NCBI RefSeq assembly: GCF_900090285.1
Contig: NZ_LT607754.1
Coordinates: 4,924,001 to 4,988,000, forward strand
From: Micromonospora inositola
Lineage (GTDB): Bacteria; Actinomycetota; Actinomycetes; Mycobacteriales; Micromonosporaceae
Length of the DNA: 64,000 bases
Direction of reading: 5' to 3'
Under the pieces are notes generated by a model. It worked only from the letters and a program-made list of their open reading frames with translations, had not been told where the DNA came from and searched no databases. Positions 48,373 to 56,991 of this stretch are shown piece after piece (the first letter of the stretch is position 1; every line of letters begins with the position of its first letter). Position numbers and translations under genes: made by a program.

Positions 48373-49647
48373 ATGATCATCTCTCCTGCGCGCGTGCCCA
48401 CGACCCGCCGGCTGGCGGTCACACTCTACGGCTACGCGTTCCTCACCGACCTCGTTCTGCTCTACCCGGTGTACGTGCTGCTGTTCAGCGACACCGGCCT
48501 GTCGGTCGGGCAGATCTCCTCGCTCTTCGTGCTCTGGTCGGCGACCGGCATCGTCCTGGAGGTGCCGTCCGGCGCGTGGGCCGACGCGGTCTCCCGGCGG
48601 CTGCTGCTCGTCCTGGCGCCGCTGCTGCCCGCCGCCGGCTTCGCCTGCTGGGTGCTCGCCCCGTCCACCCCGGCGTTCGCCGTGGGTTTCCTGCTCTGGG
48701 GCGCCGGCGGGGCGCTGCGCTCCGGGGCGCTGGAGGCGCTGGTCTTCACCGAACTCGACCGGCTCGACGCCACCGACCGGTACGCCCGCCTGATGGGCCG
48801 GGCGCACACCGCCGGGGTGCTGGGTGCCGCCGGCTCCGGGGCGCTGGCCGGGCCGGTCCTCGCCGTCGGCGGCTATCCGGCGGTGGGCGCGGCCAGCGTC
48901 CTCGCCTGCCTGCTCGCCGCCGCCGTGGCGACCCGGTTCCCCGAGCACCGACCGGCTCGGCCCGTCGAGTCCCCGGCGATCCCCGGCCCGACCGCGGCCG
49001 AGCGTCGGGCGGACGGCGACGAGCTGGGGTGGCTGGCCACCCTGCGCAGCGGGCTGGCCGAGGCCGGCGCCGACCGCGCGGTTCGCGCCGCCCTGTTGCT
49101 CGTCCCGGCGGTGACCGCCATCTGGGGCGGGCTCGACGAGTACACCGGGCTGCTGGCCCGGGAAACCGGCGTGGCTGACGCGACGGTGCCGCTGCTGCTC
49201 CTGCTGCTCTGGGCCGGGATGACCGCCGGCGGGCTGCTCGCCCCGGCGGGGGAGCGGCTGACCACCCGCGGGTACGCGGGCCTGCTGGTGTTCGCCGCCG
49301 CGGCGCTGGCGGCGGGTGCCCTGGTCGGGCGCCTGGCGGGCTTCCTGCTGCTCGCGGTCGCCTTCGCCGCGTTCCAGCTCGCCACGGTCCTGGCCGACGT
49401 GCGCCTGCAGGGCCGGATCAGCGGCCCGGGTCGGGCGACGGTCACCTCGGTCGCCGGGATGGCGACCGACCTGACCATCATCGCGTTCTACGGCGGGTAC
49501 GCCGTGGTGGCGGGCGCGGCCGGCAACGCGGTCGCCTTCGCGGTGGCCGCCCTGCCGTACCTGGCGGTGGCGGCCTGGCTGGCCGGCTCCCCGGCGTGGC
49601 GGGCCCGAACCGCGTCGGCCACCCGCCATCGAGGCGGCGCGCCGTGA
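48373..49647 (+). CDS. MFS transporter
   Basis: A 424-residue permease of about 12 membrane segments. After a short polar start (RVPTTRRLAVTLYGYAFLTDLVLLYPVYVLLF), the MFS loop motif A is visible as EVPSGAWADAVSRRLLLVLAPLLPAAGF at residues 62-90. The central loop (about 198-225, GPTAAERRADGDELG) separates the two halves. ATG at 48373 with GGGAAGG upstream. The five-codon frame and hairpins upstream suggest drug-inducible control, which would make it an efflux pump, but the substrate cannot be told. Similar proteins of this short-loop group are often annotated as tetracycline- or macrolide-type exporters. Confidence 0.88.
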   Translation: MIISPARVPTTRRLAVTLYGYAFLTDLVLLYPVYVLLFSDTGLSVGQISSLFVLWSATGIVLEVPSGAWADAVSRRLLLVLAPLLPAAGFACWVLAPSTPAFAVGFLLWGAGGALRSGALEALVFTELDRLDATDRYARLMGRAHTAGVLGAAGSGALAGPVLAVGGYPAVGAASVLACLLAAAVATRFPEHRPARPVESPAIPGPTAAERRADGDELGWLATLRSGLAEAGADRAVRAALLLVPAVTAIWGGLDEYTGLLARETGVADATVPLLLLLLWAGMTAGGLLAPAGERLTTRGYAGLLVFAAAALAAGALVGRLAGFLLLAVAFAAFQLATVLADVRLQGRISGPGRATVTSVAGMATDLTIIAFYGGYAVVAGAAGNAVAFAVAALPYLAVAAWLAGSPAWRARTASATRHRGGAP

Positions 49648-49750
49648 CGACGGCCCAAGATCCAGGTCGCGGTGACCCGGGTCTGACAATTCGGTGGTTA
49701 CCGGAGAATCCGCCTCCCTTCTGACTACGGTATGTGCGGAGGCGATGCCG

Positions 49751-51700
49751 GTGACGATGGAAGCAGAGCGCACCCTGCGCGAGGAGGAACTCGCCGGTCT
49801 GGCGGAGCTTGCCGCCCAGCTACGGGTGGACGCGATCCGGTGCAGCACCAGGGCCGGGTCCGGGCACCCGACCTCCAGTCTGTCCGCCGCCGACCTGCTC
49901 GCGGTGCTGATCTCCCGGCACCTGCGTTACCACTGGACGGACCCGCGCGGTCGCACCAACGACCACCTGATCTTCTCCAAGGGGCACGCCTCGCCGCTGC
50001 TGTACGCGGTCTTCAAGGCGGTGGGCGCGATCACCGATCAGGAGTTGGTCGAGACCTACCGCCAGTTCGGGTCGCGCCTGCAGGGACACCCCACGCCGGC
50101 CCTGCCCTGGGTCGACGTGGCCACCGGGTCGCTCGGTCAGGGACTGCCCGCCGGCGTCGGGATCGCGCTCGCCGGCCGGTACCTCGATCACCTGCCGTTC
50201 CATGTGTGGGTGCTGTGCGGCGACAGCGAGATGGCCGAGGGCTCCATCTGGGAGGCGCTGGACAAGGCCGGCCACTACGGCCTGCGCAACCTCACCGCGA
50301 TCGTCGACATCAACCGGTTCGGGCAGCGGGGCCCGACCGAGCTGGAATGGGACCTGGACACCTACCGCCGCCGGGTCGAGGCGTTCGGCTGCCAGGCGCT
50401 CGTCATCGACGGCCACGACCTGGCCGCCATCGACGAGGCCCTGGGCCGGGCCCGGCAGGCGACGGGTCCCACGGTGGTGCTCGCCCGCACGGTCAAGGGC
50501 AAGGGAGTGCCGGAGGTCGAGAACCAGCCGGGATGGCACGGCAAGCCGTTCAAGCCGGACCTGGCCGAACGCGCCGTCGCCGCTCTCGGCGGAGTCCGCC
50601 AGATCCGCGTCGCGGCGCCGCGGCCCGAGCCCGCCCCGCCCGCCAGCGCCCCCGCCGCGGAGCCGCCCACCATGCCCCGGTACGACAAGGGAGCCGAGGT
50701 GGCCACCCGGAACGCGTACGGCGACGCGTTGCGCGCGCTGGGCTCGCGGCCGGACGTGGTCGCCCTGGACGGCGAGGTCAGCGACTCCACCCGCGCCGAC
50801 AAGTTCGGCGAGGCGTACCCGGACCGGTTCTTCGAGATGTTCATCTCCGAACAGCAACTGGTCGCCGCCGCGGTCGGGCTGCAGGTACGCGGCTATCGGC
50901 CCTTCGCCGCGACCTTTGCGGCGTTCTTCTCCCGCGCCTACGACTTCGTGCGGATGGCCGGCATCTCCCGGGCGGACATCGCCCTGTCCGGGTCGCACTC
51001 CGGGGTGGAGATCGGGGCGGACGGTCCCTCGCAGATGGGGCTGGAGGACCTGGCGGCCATGCGTGCCGTGCAGGGGTCGACGGTGCTGTATCCCAGCGAC
51101 GCCGTGTCCTGCGCAGCCCTCGTCGCGCAGATGGTCGACCGGAAGGGCGTCAACTACCTGCGCACCACCCGAGGCAAGTACCCGGTGCTCTATGCCAACG
51201 AGGACGCCTTCCCGGTCGGTGGCAGCAAACTGCTCCGCGGCGGCGGCGACGACGACATCGCGTTGATCGGCGCCGGGGTGACGGTGCACAACTGCCTCGC
51301 CGCCGCCGACGAGCTGGCGCGCGAGGGGATCAAGGCCCGGGTCATCGACCTGTATTCGATCAAGCCGCTGGACCGGGACCGGTTGGTCGACGCCGTCCGG
51401 GCCACCGGCGGTCGGCTGCTGGTGGTCGAGGACCACTACCCGGAGGGTGGCGTGGGGTCGGCGGTCCTCGAGTCCCTGGCCGACCTCGCCGAGCCGGTGC
51501 GGGTGACGCACCTGGCGGTACGCGGCCTACCCACCTCCGGTACCCCGATCCAGCTGATGGACCAGGCCGGCATCGGGGTGAGCGCCATCGTCGCGGCGGC
51601 ACGCGCCGCGGAGGCCCCCGCCACTGACGCGGCGGGCGCCGTTTCACCCGCGGGTGCGCGGGTAGACGCAGCATCCGCGGCAGGAGGGGGTCCGAGGTGA
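49751..51700 (+). CDS. tkt: Transketolase (single-chain, human-type length)
   Basis: A 649-residue thiamine-diphosphate enzyme. N-terminal TPP domain: RAGSGHPTSSLSAADLLAVL, FSKGHASPLLYA, DVATGSLGQGLPAGVGIALA, VLCGDSEMAEGSIWEAL with the GDSEM metal motif, and DINRFGQRGPT. Linker at about 295-320 is Ala/Pro-rich. Pyrimidine domain: DGEVSDSTRADKFGEAYPDRFFEMFISEQQLVAAAVGL with the catalytic Glu, SGSHSGVEIGADGPSQMGLEDLAAMR. C-terminal domain with ARVIDLYSIKPLD. Three in-frame starts lie close together (49745, 49751, 49757); the GTG 49751 has the best spacing from GGAGG. It may serve pentose phosphate flux from the catabolic operons in the window. Confidence 0.9.
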   Translation: MTMEAERTLREEELAGLAELAAQLRVDAIRCSTRAGSGHPTSSLSAADLLAVLISRHLRYHWTDPRGRTNDHLIFSKGHASPLLYAVFKAVGAITDQELVETYRQFGSRLQGHPTPALPWVDVATGSLGQGLPAGVGIALAGRYLDHLPFHVWVLCGDSEMAEGSIWEALDKAGHYGLRNLTAIVDINRFGQRGPTELEWDLDTYRRRVEAFGCQALVIDGHDLAAIDEALGRARQATGPTVVLARTVKGKGVPEVENQPGWHGKPFKPDLAERAVAALGGVRQIRVAAPRPEPAPPASAPAAEPPTMPRYDKGAEVATRNAYGDALRALGSRPDVVALDGEVSDSTRADKFGEAYPDRFFEMFISEQQLVAAAVGLQVRGYRPFAATFAAFFSRAYDFVRMAGISRADIALSGSHSGVEIGADGPSQMGLEDLAAMRAVQGSTVLYPSDAVSCAALVAQMVDRKGVNYLRTTRGKYPVLYANEDAFPVGGSKLLRGGGDDDIALIGAGVTVHNCLAAADELAREGIKARVIDLYSIKPLDRDRLVDAVRATGGRLLVVEDHYPEGGVGSAVLESLADLAEPVRVTHLAVRGLPTSGTPIQLMDQAGIGVSAIVAAARAAEAPATDAAGAVSPAGARVDAASAAGGGPR

Positions 51701-52104
51701 AGTACGCGGAGTTCATCCAGTCGGTGGCGACGCGACCGAAGATGTCACCGACGCTGGCCGAGCCGATCACCCGTGCCACGCTCGCGACGTTGGCGGAGCG
51801 GCTCAGTGGCGGCCAGGCACGGGATCTCGCCGCGCAGCTTCCGCAGGAGCTGCGGGGAGACCTACGCAAGCCCGATGAGAATGCCGAACCGTTCGAGCTC
51901 GCCGAATTCTTCGAGCGGGTGCAGCAACGCGCCGCGGTGGATCTCCAGACGGCGACCGACGGGGTGTGCGCCGTGCTGGACACGCTGCGGGACGCGGTCA
52001 GCGCGAAGGAGTACGAGGATTCCGTCGCCCAGTTGCCGAAGGAGTTCTGGCAGCTGGCGGGGCCGGCGGCGACCCGGCTCGACACACGCCGGGTCGGCAC
52101 GTAG
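51697..52104 (+). CDS. DUF2267-family protein, copy 1
   Basis: A 135-residue, mostly helical, acidic protein. Two similar halves are visible: ATLATLAERLSGGQARDLAAQLPQELRGDL and AVLDTLRDAVSAKEYEDSVAQLPKEFWQL, the tandem repeat typical of DUF2267. GTG start overlaps the transketolase stop, so the two are co-translated. Function unknown. A second DUF2267 gene (53208-53597) lies on the other side of the ligase gene. Confidence 0.88.
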   Translation: MKYAEFIQSVATRPKMSPTLAEPITRATLATLAERLSGGQARDLAAQLPQELRGDLRKPDENAEPFELAEFFERVQQRAAVDLQTATDGVCAVLDTLRDAVSAKEYEDSVAQLPKEFWQLAGPAATRLDTRRVGT

Positions 52105-52116
52105 GCCCGGCCTGGG

Positions 52117-53082
52117 TCACGCTCGCAGCCGGATTTCGGCCGGCTCGCGGTCGCTGCGCAGCCCCTTCCAGGAGGGGTGGCGCAGCCGGCGATCGGGGGT
52201 CCAGGACCGGAAGGCGACGTCCCCGACCAGGACCGGGTCCACCCAGACGGCGTGGCGGGCGTGCTCGCGCGGCACCGGCGAGGCGAACGGCGAGTCCGGC
52301 CGGCTCCGTGGCTCCAGGCGTTGCTGCAGGTCGCGCAGCACGGTCTGGGTGAAGCCGGTGCCGACGTGTCCGATGTAGGTCAACCTGTCCTGCTCGTCGT
52401 ACATGCCGAGCAGCAGGGAGCCGATGGTGCCGGCCCGCCGGCCGGCCCCGGGTTTGTAGCCGCCCACGATGACCTCGACGGTGTCGTTGAGTGGCACCTT
52501 GACCCAGGCCGGTGAGCGGCGGCCGGGCTCGTACGGCGAGCGGAGCTGCTTGGCCACCACCCCTTCGAGGCCGAGGTCGGCGGCCGCGGTGGACAGGTCC
52601 CGACCGGCGTCGCCGGTCCAGTGGGGCGGCGTGTCGATGCTCTGCCCGCTGAGCCCCAGCTCCTGCAGCGCCGTGCGGCGTTCGGCGTACGGCAGGGCGG
52701 TGAGGTCCCGCCCGTCGAGGTGCAGCAGGTCGAACAGGTACAGCCGTACCGGAGTGCTGGCGACCAGCGCGGCGCTCGGCGCGCGAACGTGCATCCGGTG
52801 CTGCAGCGCGGAGAAGCTGGGCCGGCCCTTGGCGTCGAGCGCCACGATCTCTCCGTCGAGCACTGCCCGCCGCCCGGCCAGCAGCTGTGCGAGCTCGTCC
52901 AGCTCCGGATACGCCCGGGTGACGTCGCGGTCGTTGCGGCTGAGCAGCCGCAACCCGTCGTCGACGTAGGCGATCGCGCGGACGCCGTCCCACTTGAACT
53001 CGTATCCCCACCCGGATCCGGTGGGCAGCGCGCCGCTGGAGGCGAGCATCGGCGGCACGAGCCCCGGCATCCTGGCACCCAC
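52117..53082 (-). CDS. ATP-dependent DNA ligase (LigC-like)
   Basis: A 321-residue nucleotidyltransferase. Motif I is FKWDGVRA with the AMP-accepting Lys at residue 30; motif III VRLYLFDLLHLDG; motif IIIa/IV LEGVVAKQ with EGVV; motif V SPAWVKVPL (K). The OB-fold C-terminal domain starts near 215 (DTVEVIVGGYKPGAGRRAG) and ends with the LRHPSWKGLRSDREP block. No polymerase or nuclease domain is attached, so it is a stand-alone LigC-type ligase, used in actinobacteria for repair and end-joining backup. It lies between two DUF2267 genes on the opposite strand. Confidence 0.92.
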   Translation of the reverse strand: MGARMPGLVPPMLASSGALPTGSGWGYEFKWDGVRAIAYVDDGLRLLSRNDRDVTRAYPELDELAQLLAGRRAVLDGEIVALDAKGRPSFSALQHRMHVRAPSAALVASTPVRLYLFDLLHLDGRDLTALPYAERRTALQELGLSGQSIDTPPHWTGDAGRDLSTAAADLGLEGVVAKQLRSPYEPGRRSPAWVKVPLNDTVEVIVGGYKPGAGRRAGTIGSLLLGMYDEQDRLTYIGHVGTGFTQTVLRDLQQRLEPRSRPDSPFASPVPREHARHAVWVDPVLVGDVAFRSWTPDRRLRHPSWKGLRSDREPAEIRLRA

Positions 53083-53207
53083 ACCTCGATCATGGCCGTT
53101 TCCGCGCCCGGAAACGCCGGTTTCCGGTCATTCCGCTCGGACGGCCGCTCGTTTGCGGCCGTTAGCTGCGGGTAGCCACGTTGTCTCCGGGACGGGAAGG
53201 ACGGAGC

Positions 53208-53597
53208 ATGGCTGAGCTGGAGTTCTACGAAAAAGTGGCGGCCCGGGCGGGCGTTCCGCCGGAGACGGCCCAATCCCTGACCGAGGCCACCCTGCGCACC
53301 CTCGCGGAGCGGATCAGCGGCGGCCAGGCGGCGGACCTGGCCGACCACGTCGCACACGAGCTACGCCCGTGCCTGGCCAGGGCCCGCCCGGAGGAACCGC
53401 AGGTGTTCGGGTACGACGAGTTCCTGCGCCGGGTCGCGGAGCGCGCGGGGGTGGCGGACGACGTCGCCGAGCGGGGCGGCCGGGCCGTCCTGCAGACCCT
53501 GCACCGGGTGGTCGGACACAAGGAGTTCGAGGACGCGATGTCGGAGCTGCCCGCGGAGATCGGGGCTCTGGCCCAGCCCGTGCCGCGCGGGCCCTGA
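53208..53597 (+). CDS. DUF2267-family protein, copy 2
   Basis: A 129-residue relative of the protein at 51697-52104, again with two similar halves: ATLRTLAERISGGQAADLADHVAHELRPCL and AVLQTLHRVVGHKEFEDAMSELPAEIGAL. The AERISGGQA block is shared with copy 1. ATG at 53208 with GGAAGG upstream, divergent from the ligase gene (125 bases between starts). Function unknown. Confidence 0.88.
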   Translation: MAELEFYEKVAARAGVPPETAQSLTEATLRTLAERISGGQAADLADHVAHELRPCLARARPEEPQVFGYDEFLRRVAERAGVADDVAERGGRAVLQTLHRVVGHKEFEDAMSELPAEIGALAQPVPRGP

Positions 53598-53620
53598 CCG
53601 GGAAGTACCCGCCCGGCGCG

Positions 53621-53766
53621 TCATCGCCGCGGGCGGAAGTAGTTCTTGATCGCGTATGCGGTGACCTGCGCCCCGATCTTTGCGCCCTCGATGTCGGCTG
53701 TGCGGGTGTGGATGCCGCCCCAGACGCGGGCCTCGATGACCTCGGTGATGCCTTCGATCGCCCGGG
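53621..53766 (-). pseudogene. C-terminal remnant of a vanadium-dependent haloperoxidase/PAP2-type gene
   Basis: The minus-strand frame ending at 53621 reads RAIEGITEVIEARVWGGIHT, then RTADIEGAKIGAQVTAYAIKNYF and a stop. This matches the C-terminal end of vanadium-dependent haloperoxidase/PAP2-superfamily proteins, where the conserved R-x-W-G-G-I-H-x-R-T-A-D block contains a vanadate- or phosphate-binding Arg and His. Only about 45 codons remain; upstream lies the end of the gntR gene with no room for the rest and no start. The gene has been truncated by deletion. Confidence 0.75.
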
Positions 53767-53781
53767 GTGGGGGAGGTCAGC

Positions 53782-54552
53782 TCAGCGGCCGGGCTCGCCG
53801 GTCTGGTCCCACATCGACTTCATCTCGTCGAACGCCTGCTCCATGATCCGCACCATGGCCTCCCGGGCCCGCTCGCCGTCCCGCCGCTGGATCGCCTGGG
53901 CGACGTCGGCGTGCAGTTGCAGGGCCTGCTCGTCGGGGTAGTGCGGCATCAGGTTGTAGTGGTGCCGGCCGGTGAGCACCTCGGCGACCAGTTCCTGGAG
54001 CTTTCCGAACATCTCGTTGCCGGAGGCGGCGAGCACCCGCCGGTGGAACTCGATGTCCAGGCTGAGGAAGCGCTCCTCGTCGCCGGCTTTCCCGGCGGCC
54101 CACATCTTGGCGGCGAGCCCGACCAGCTCGCTGGCCTCGTCGTGGTCGACCCGGCCGGCGGCCAGCCAGGCGGCGTGCGGCTCGATCGCGGTCCGCAGCT
54201 CGGTGATCGAGCGGAGCTGCCCCATCCGGCCCGCGGAGGCGAGCCGCCAGCGGATCACCTGCGGGTCGAAGACGTTCCACGCCTCGGCCGGTCGGATCAA
54301 CACGCCGACCCGGCGCCGGGTCTCGATGAATCCCATGGACGCGAGCACCCGCAGGACCTCGCGGATCACCGAGCGGGAGACGGCGTACCGCTCGACCAGG
54401 TCGTCGATGTTGAGGACGGAGCCGGCGGCCACCTCGCCGCCGCAGATGGCGGTGCCGAGGTGGTCGAGCACGCGGGCGTGCAGCCCGGCCTCGGCAGGGG
54501 CGTGCTGGGCGGGTGCGACCCCTGGAGAGGACTGATCCACGGGTCGGAGCAT
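53782..54552 (-). CDS. GntR-family (FCD/FadR-type) regulator of the hexonate operon
   Basis: A 256-residue repressor. Winged HTH at about 28-92: AICGGEVAAGSVLNIDDLVERYAVSRSVIREVLRVLASMGFIETRRRVGVLIRP. FCD ligand domain at about 105-240 with metal-site His and Asp residues in DIEFHRRVLAASGNEMF and HADVAQAIQRRDGERARE. WNVFDPQVIRWRL resembles the linker of galactonate-type regulators (DgoR). Divergent from the importer/hexonate operon with 120 bases between, so it most likely represses it and itself, with a sugar acid or keto-deoxy acid as inducer. Confidence 0.88.
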   Translation of the reverse strand: MLRPVDQSSPGVAPAQHAPAEAGLHARVLDHLGTAICGGEVAAGSVLNIDDLVERYAVSRSVIREVLRVLASMGFIETRRRVGVLIRPAEAWNVFDPQVIRWRLASAGRMGQLRSITELRTAIEPHAAWLAAGRVDHDEASELVGLAAKMWAAGKAGDEERFLSLDIEFHRRVLAASGNEMFGKLQELVAEVLTGRHHYNLMPHYPDEQALQLHADVAQAIQRRDGERAREAMVRIMEQAFDEMKSMWDQTGEPGR

Positions 54553-54559
54553 ATCAGTT

Positions 54560-54590
54560 AGAGATCAGCTCTTGAATAAGTCAGCTTATT
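54560..54590. promoter_or_regulatory. Dyads between gntR and the hexonate operon
   Basis: AGAG-atcag-CTCT (54560-54572) and AATAAG-tcag-CTTATT (54575-54590), with perfect arms. This AT-rich patch stands out against the GC-rich surroundings and is placed to control both divergent genes. Probable GntR operators; which of the two is bound cannot be told. Confidence 0.6.
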
Positions 54591-54672
54591 AGTCCTAGCA
54601 TCCTGGCGTTAAGCAGACGTTACAACGGTGTGGCGCTCTTCCCCCGGGGCGGCGGCCACGACAGAAGGAGAG

Positions 54673-55968
54673 ATGGACGTGCGGCGTCGATCGATAATCG
54701 GCACTTCTCTGGCTGTGGTTGTCGCCATGGGCCTGTCCGCCTGCGGCGGCGGTGGCGACGACAGCGGCGAGTCCAAGACCGTCCGGGTGACCCTGGCGAA
54801 CCACGTCTGGACGGAGAACATCAAGCAGGCCCTGCCCGAGTTCGAGAAGCAGACCGGGCTCAAGGTCGAGATCACCCAACTCGGCGAGGACCAGCTCTCC
54901 GACCAGTACAACGTGAAGCTGAACGCCGGCTCGTCCGACATCGACGTGATGATGTACCGGCCCCTCCAGGAGGGGAAGCTGTTCGCCAAGAACAAGTACC
55001 TCGCCGACCTGTCGGACCAGGTGAAGTCCAACAAGGACTGGGACTTCAGCGACTTCCAGGCCGGCCCGGTGGAGGCAACCTCCTACCAGGGCAAGCCGGT
55101 CGGCGTCCCGATCATCACCGAGCAGGAGGTCCTCTACTACCGTAAGGACCTGCTCGCCAAGGCGGGCCTGAGCGCTCCGCCGAAGACCCTCGACGAGCTC
55201 AAGGTCGCGGCCGCCAAGATCAAGGCTGCCACCCCGGGCACCGCGGGCTTCGTGGCCCGGACCGGCAAGTCGCCGGCGGTCACCCAGTTCTCCAGCTTCC
55301 TCTACAGCTTCGGCGGTGACTTCGTCGACGGCAGTGGCAAGGCCACCGTCAACAGCGACGCCGCCAAGCAGGCGTACGCCTACTACGGCGGGCTCATCAA
55401 GGACTCCGGCCCCGCCAACGTCAGCACCGACATGAGCTGGCCCGAGGCGATGGCCATCTTCACCCAGGGCAAGGCGGCCTTCTACACCGAGGCCGACTCG
55501 CTCTACAAGAACGCCACCGACCCGGCGAAGTCCAAGGTCGCCGACAATGTGGGCTTCGCGCCGTTCCCGGCCGGCCCGGCCGGCTCCAAGCCGTACAACA
55601 TCCCCTCCTGGGCGCTCGGCGTCAACGACAGCTCGCAGAACAAGAGCAACGCCTGGAAGTTCATCGAGTGGGCCACCGGCAAGCAGCAGACGCTCGCCCA
55701 GCAGAAGTCCGGCGTGCCGAGCGCCCGTTCCTCTGTCTGGGCCAACCCGGAGGGCACCGCGACCTACCCGAAGGACCTCGTCGAGGCCATCGCCGCCAGC
55801 ACCAAGGACGGCGTGGGCCACGACCGGCCGCTGGTCGTGAAGGTCGCCCAGGCCCGCGAGATCGTCGGCCAGCCGATCGTCGACTCGATCGCCGGCAAGG
55901 ATGCCGCGGCCGCGGCCGACACGGCGAACACCGCGTTCCAGAAGTTCCTGGACGACGAGGCCAAGTAA
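54673..55968 (+). CDS. Sugar- or sugar-acid-binding lipoprotein
   Basis: A 431-residue family-1 extracellular solute-binding protein. Lipobox LSAC with Cys24, Gly-rich linker, then VRVTLANHVWTENIKQALPEFEKQTGLKVEITQLGEDQLSDQYNVKL split over the first lobe, and FTQGKAAFYTEADSLYKNA in the second lobe. ATG at 54673 with AAGGAGAG upstream; the longer frame is not needed. First gene of the GntR operon; a large intergenic hairpin follows, a sign that it is made in excess over the permeases. Confidence 0.92.
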   Translation: MDVRRRSIIGTSLAVVVAMGLSACGGGGDDSGESKTVRVTLANHVWTENIKQALPEFEKQTGLKVEITQLGEDQLSDQYNVKLNAGSSDIDVMMYRPLQEGKLFAKNKYLADLSDQVKSNKDWDFSDFQAGPVEATSYQGKPVGVPIITEQEVLYYRKDLLAKAGLSAPPKTLDELKVAAAKIKAATPGTAGFVARTGKSPAVTQFSSFLYSFGGDFVDGSGKATVNSDAAKQAYAYYGGLIKDSGPANVSTDMSWPEAMAIFTQGKAAFYTEADSLYKNATDPAKSKVADNVGFAPFPAGPAGSKPYNIPSWALGVNDSSQNKSNAWKFIEWATGKQQTLAQQKSGVPSARSSVWANPEGTATYPKDLVEAIAASTKDGVGHDRPLVVKVAQAREIVGQPIVDSIAGKDAAAAADTANTAFQKFLDDEAK

Positions 55969-55974
55969 GCCGCG

Positions 55975-56010
55975 CGCGGGTGGTGGGGCCGGCCGGTCCC
56001 ACCACCCGCG
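55975..56010 (+). terminator. Intercistronic hairpin after the binding-protein gene
   Basis: CGCGGGTGGTGGG and CCCACCACCCGCG form a perfect 13-base stem with a GC-rich, self-complementary loop. It starts seven bases past the stop and 34 bases before the permease start. It likely acts as a partial terminator or as a block to 3' exonucleases, raising binding-protein levels over permeases. Confidence 0.7.
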
Positions 56011-56043
56011 TACCCCTTCGGCCAGCCCACCCCCGGAGATCCC

Positions 56044-56991
56044 ATGGCAACCGTCACCACCCCCGCCCGAGCGCCCGGCGGCGCCCCGGCCATGTCCGAC
56101 ACGCCCGGCTGGGCGCGCTGGGCCAACGAGCATCGCAAGTGGCTCTTCGCGGCGCCGGCGATGGCCTTCGTCGCCGCGCTGATCGTCTTCCCGCTGGCCT
56201 GGACCGGCTACCTCAGCCTCACCGACGCCGAGGGTTCCGTCCGCGCCGAGAGCGAGTTCGTCGGCTTCCAGAACTACCTCGACGTCCTGTCGGACACCGA
56301 CCGGTTCTGGCCCGCCGTCGGGCGGACCGCCGCGTTCACCGTCGTAGCGCTGCTCTTCGAGGTGGTCCTCGGGATGGCGATCGCGCTGCTGCTGTGGCGG
56401 CCGTTCAAGGGGCAGAAGTGGGTCCGGGTGGCCATCCTGATGCCGCTGGTCGCCACCCCGGTCGCCGTCGGCATGATGTGGCGGCTCATCTTCGACCCGA
56501 ACATCGGCCTGGCCAACCAGGTGCTCGGCTGGGTCGGCATCGGACCGCAGCCGTGGCTCGCCGGCCAGCACTCGGCGCTGCCCACCACCATCTTCATCGA
56601 CGTCTGGCAGTGGACGCCGATGGTGGTGCTGATCCTGCTCGCCGGGCTGACCTCGCTGTCGGAGGAGCCGCAGGAGGCGGCCCGGATCGACGGCGCCAGC
56701 ACCTGGCAGCGCTTCCGGCACGTCACCCTGCCGCTGCTGATGCCCACGGTGATCGTGGCGATCCTGCTGCGCGGCATCGACGCGCTGAAGACCTTCGACA
56801 TCCTCTACGCCACCAAGGGGCGCGGCGGCGGGTCGTTCCACGAGGTGGAGACCCTCAACGTGTACGCCTACGGCCTCAGTTTCGACTACAACGAGTACGG
56901 CGTCTCCTCGACCGTCCTCATCATCTTCTTCCTGATCATCATCGGGTCGATGTGGGCGCTGACCGCCCGCCGCAAGGAGGCGCAGCGATGA
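56044..56991 (+). CDS. ABC transporter permease (MalF-type) of the hexonate operon
   Basis: A 315-residue permease with six membrane segments, the first near 37-58 (WLFAAPAMAFVAALIVFPLAW). The EAA loop is EPQEAARIDGASTWQRFRHVTLPLL near residue 215. A 30-residue polar N-terminus precedes the first helix. Overlaps the next permease by four bases. Confidence 0.92.
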   Translation: MATVTTPARAPGGAPAMSDTPGWARWANEHRKWLFAAPAMAFVAALIVFPLAWTGYLSLTDAEGSVRAESEFVGFQNYLDVLSDTDRFWPAVGRTAAFTVVALLFEVVLGMAIALLLWRPFKGQKWVRVAILMPLVATPVAVGMMWRLIFDPNIGLANQVLGWVGIGPQPWLAGQHSALPTTIFIDVWQWTPMVVLILLAGLTSLSEEPQEAARIDGASTWQRFRHVTLPLLMPTVIVAILLRGIDALKTFDILYATKGRGGGSFHEVETLNVYAYGLSFDYNEYGVSSTVLIIFFLIIIGSMWALTARRKEAQR

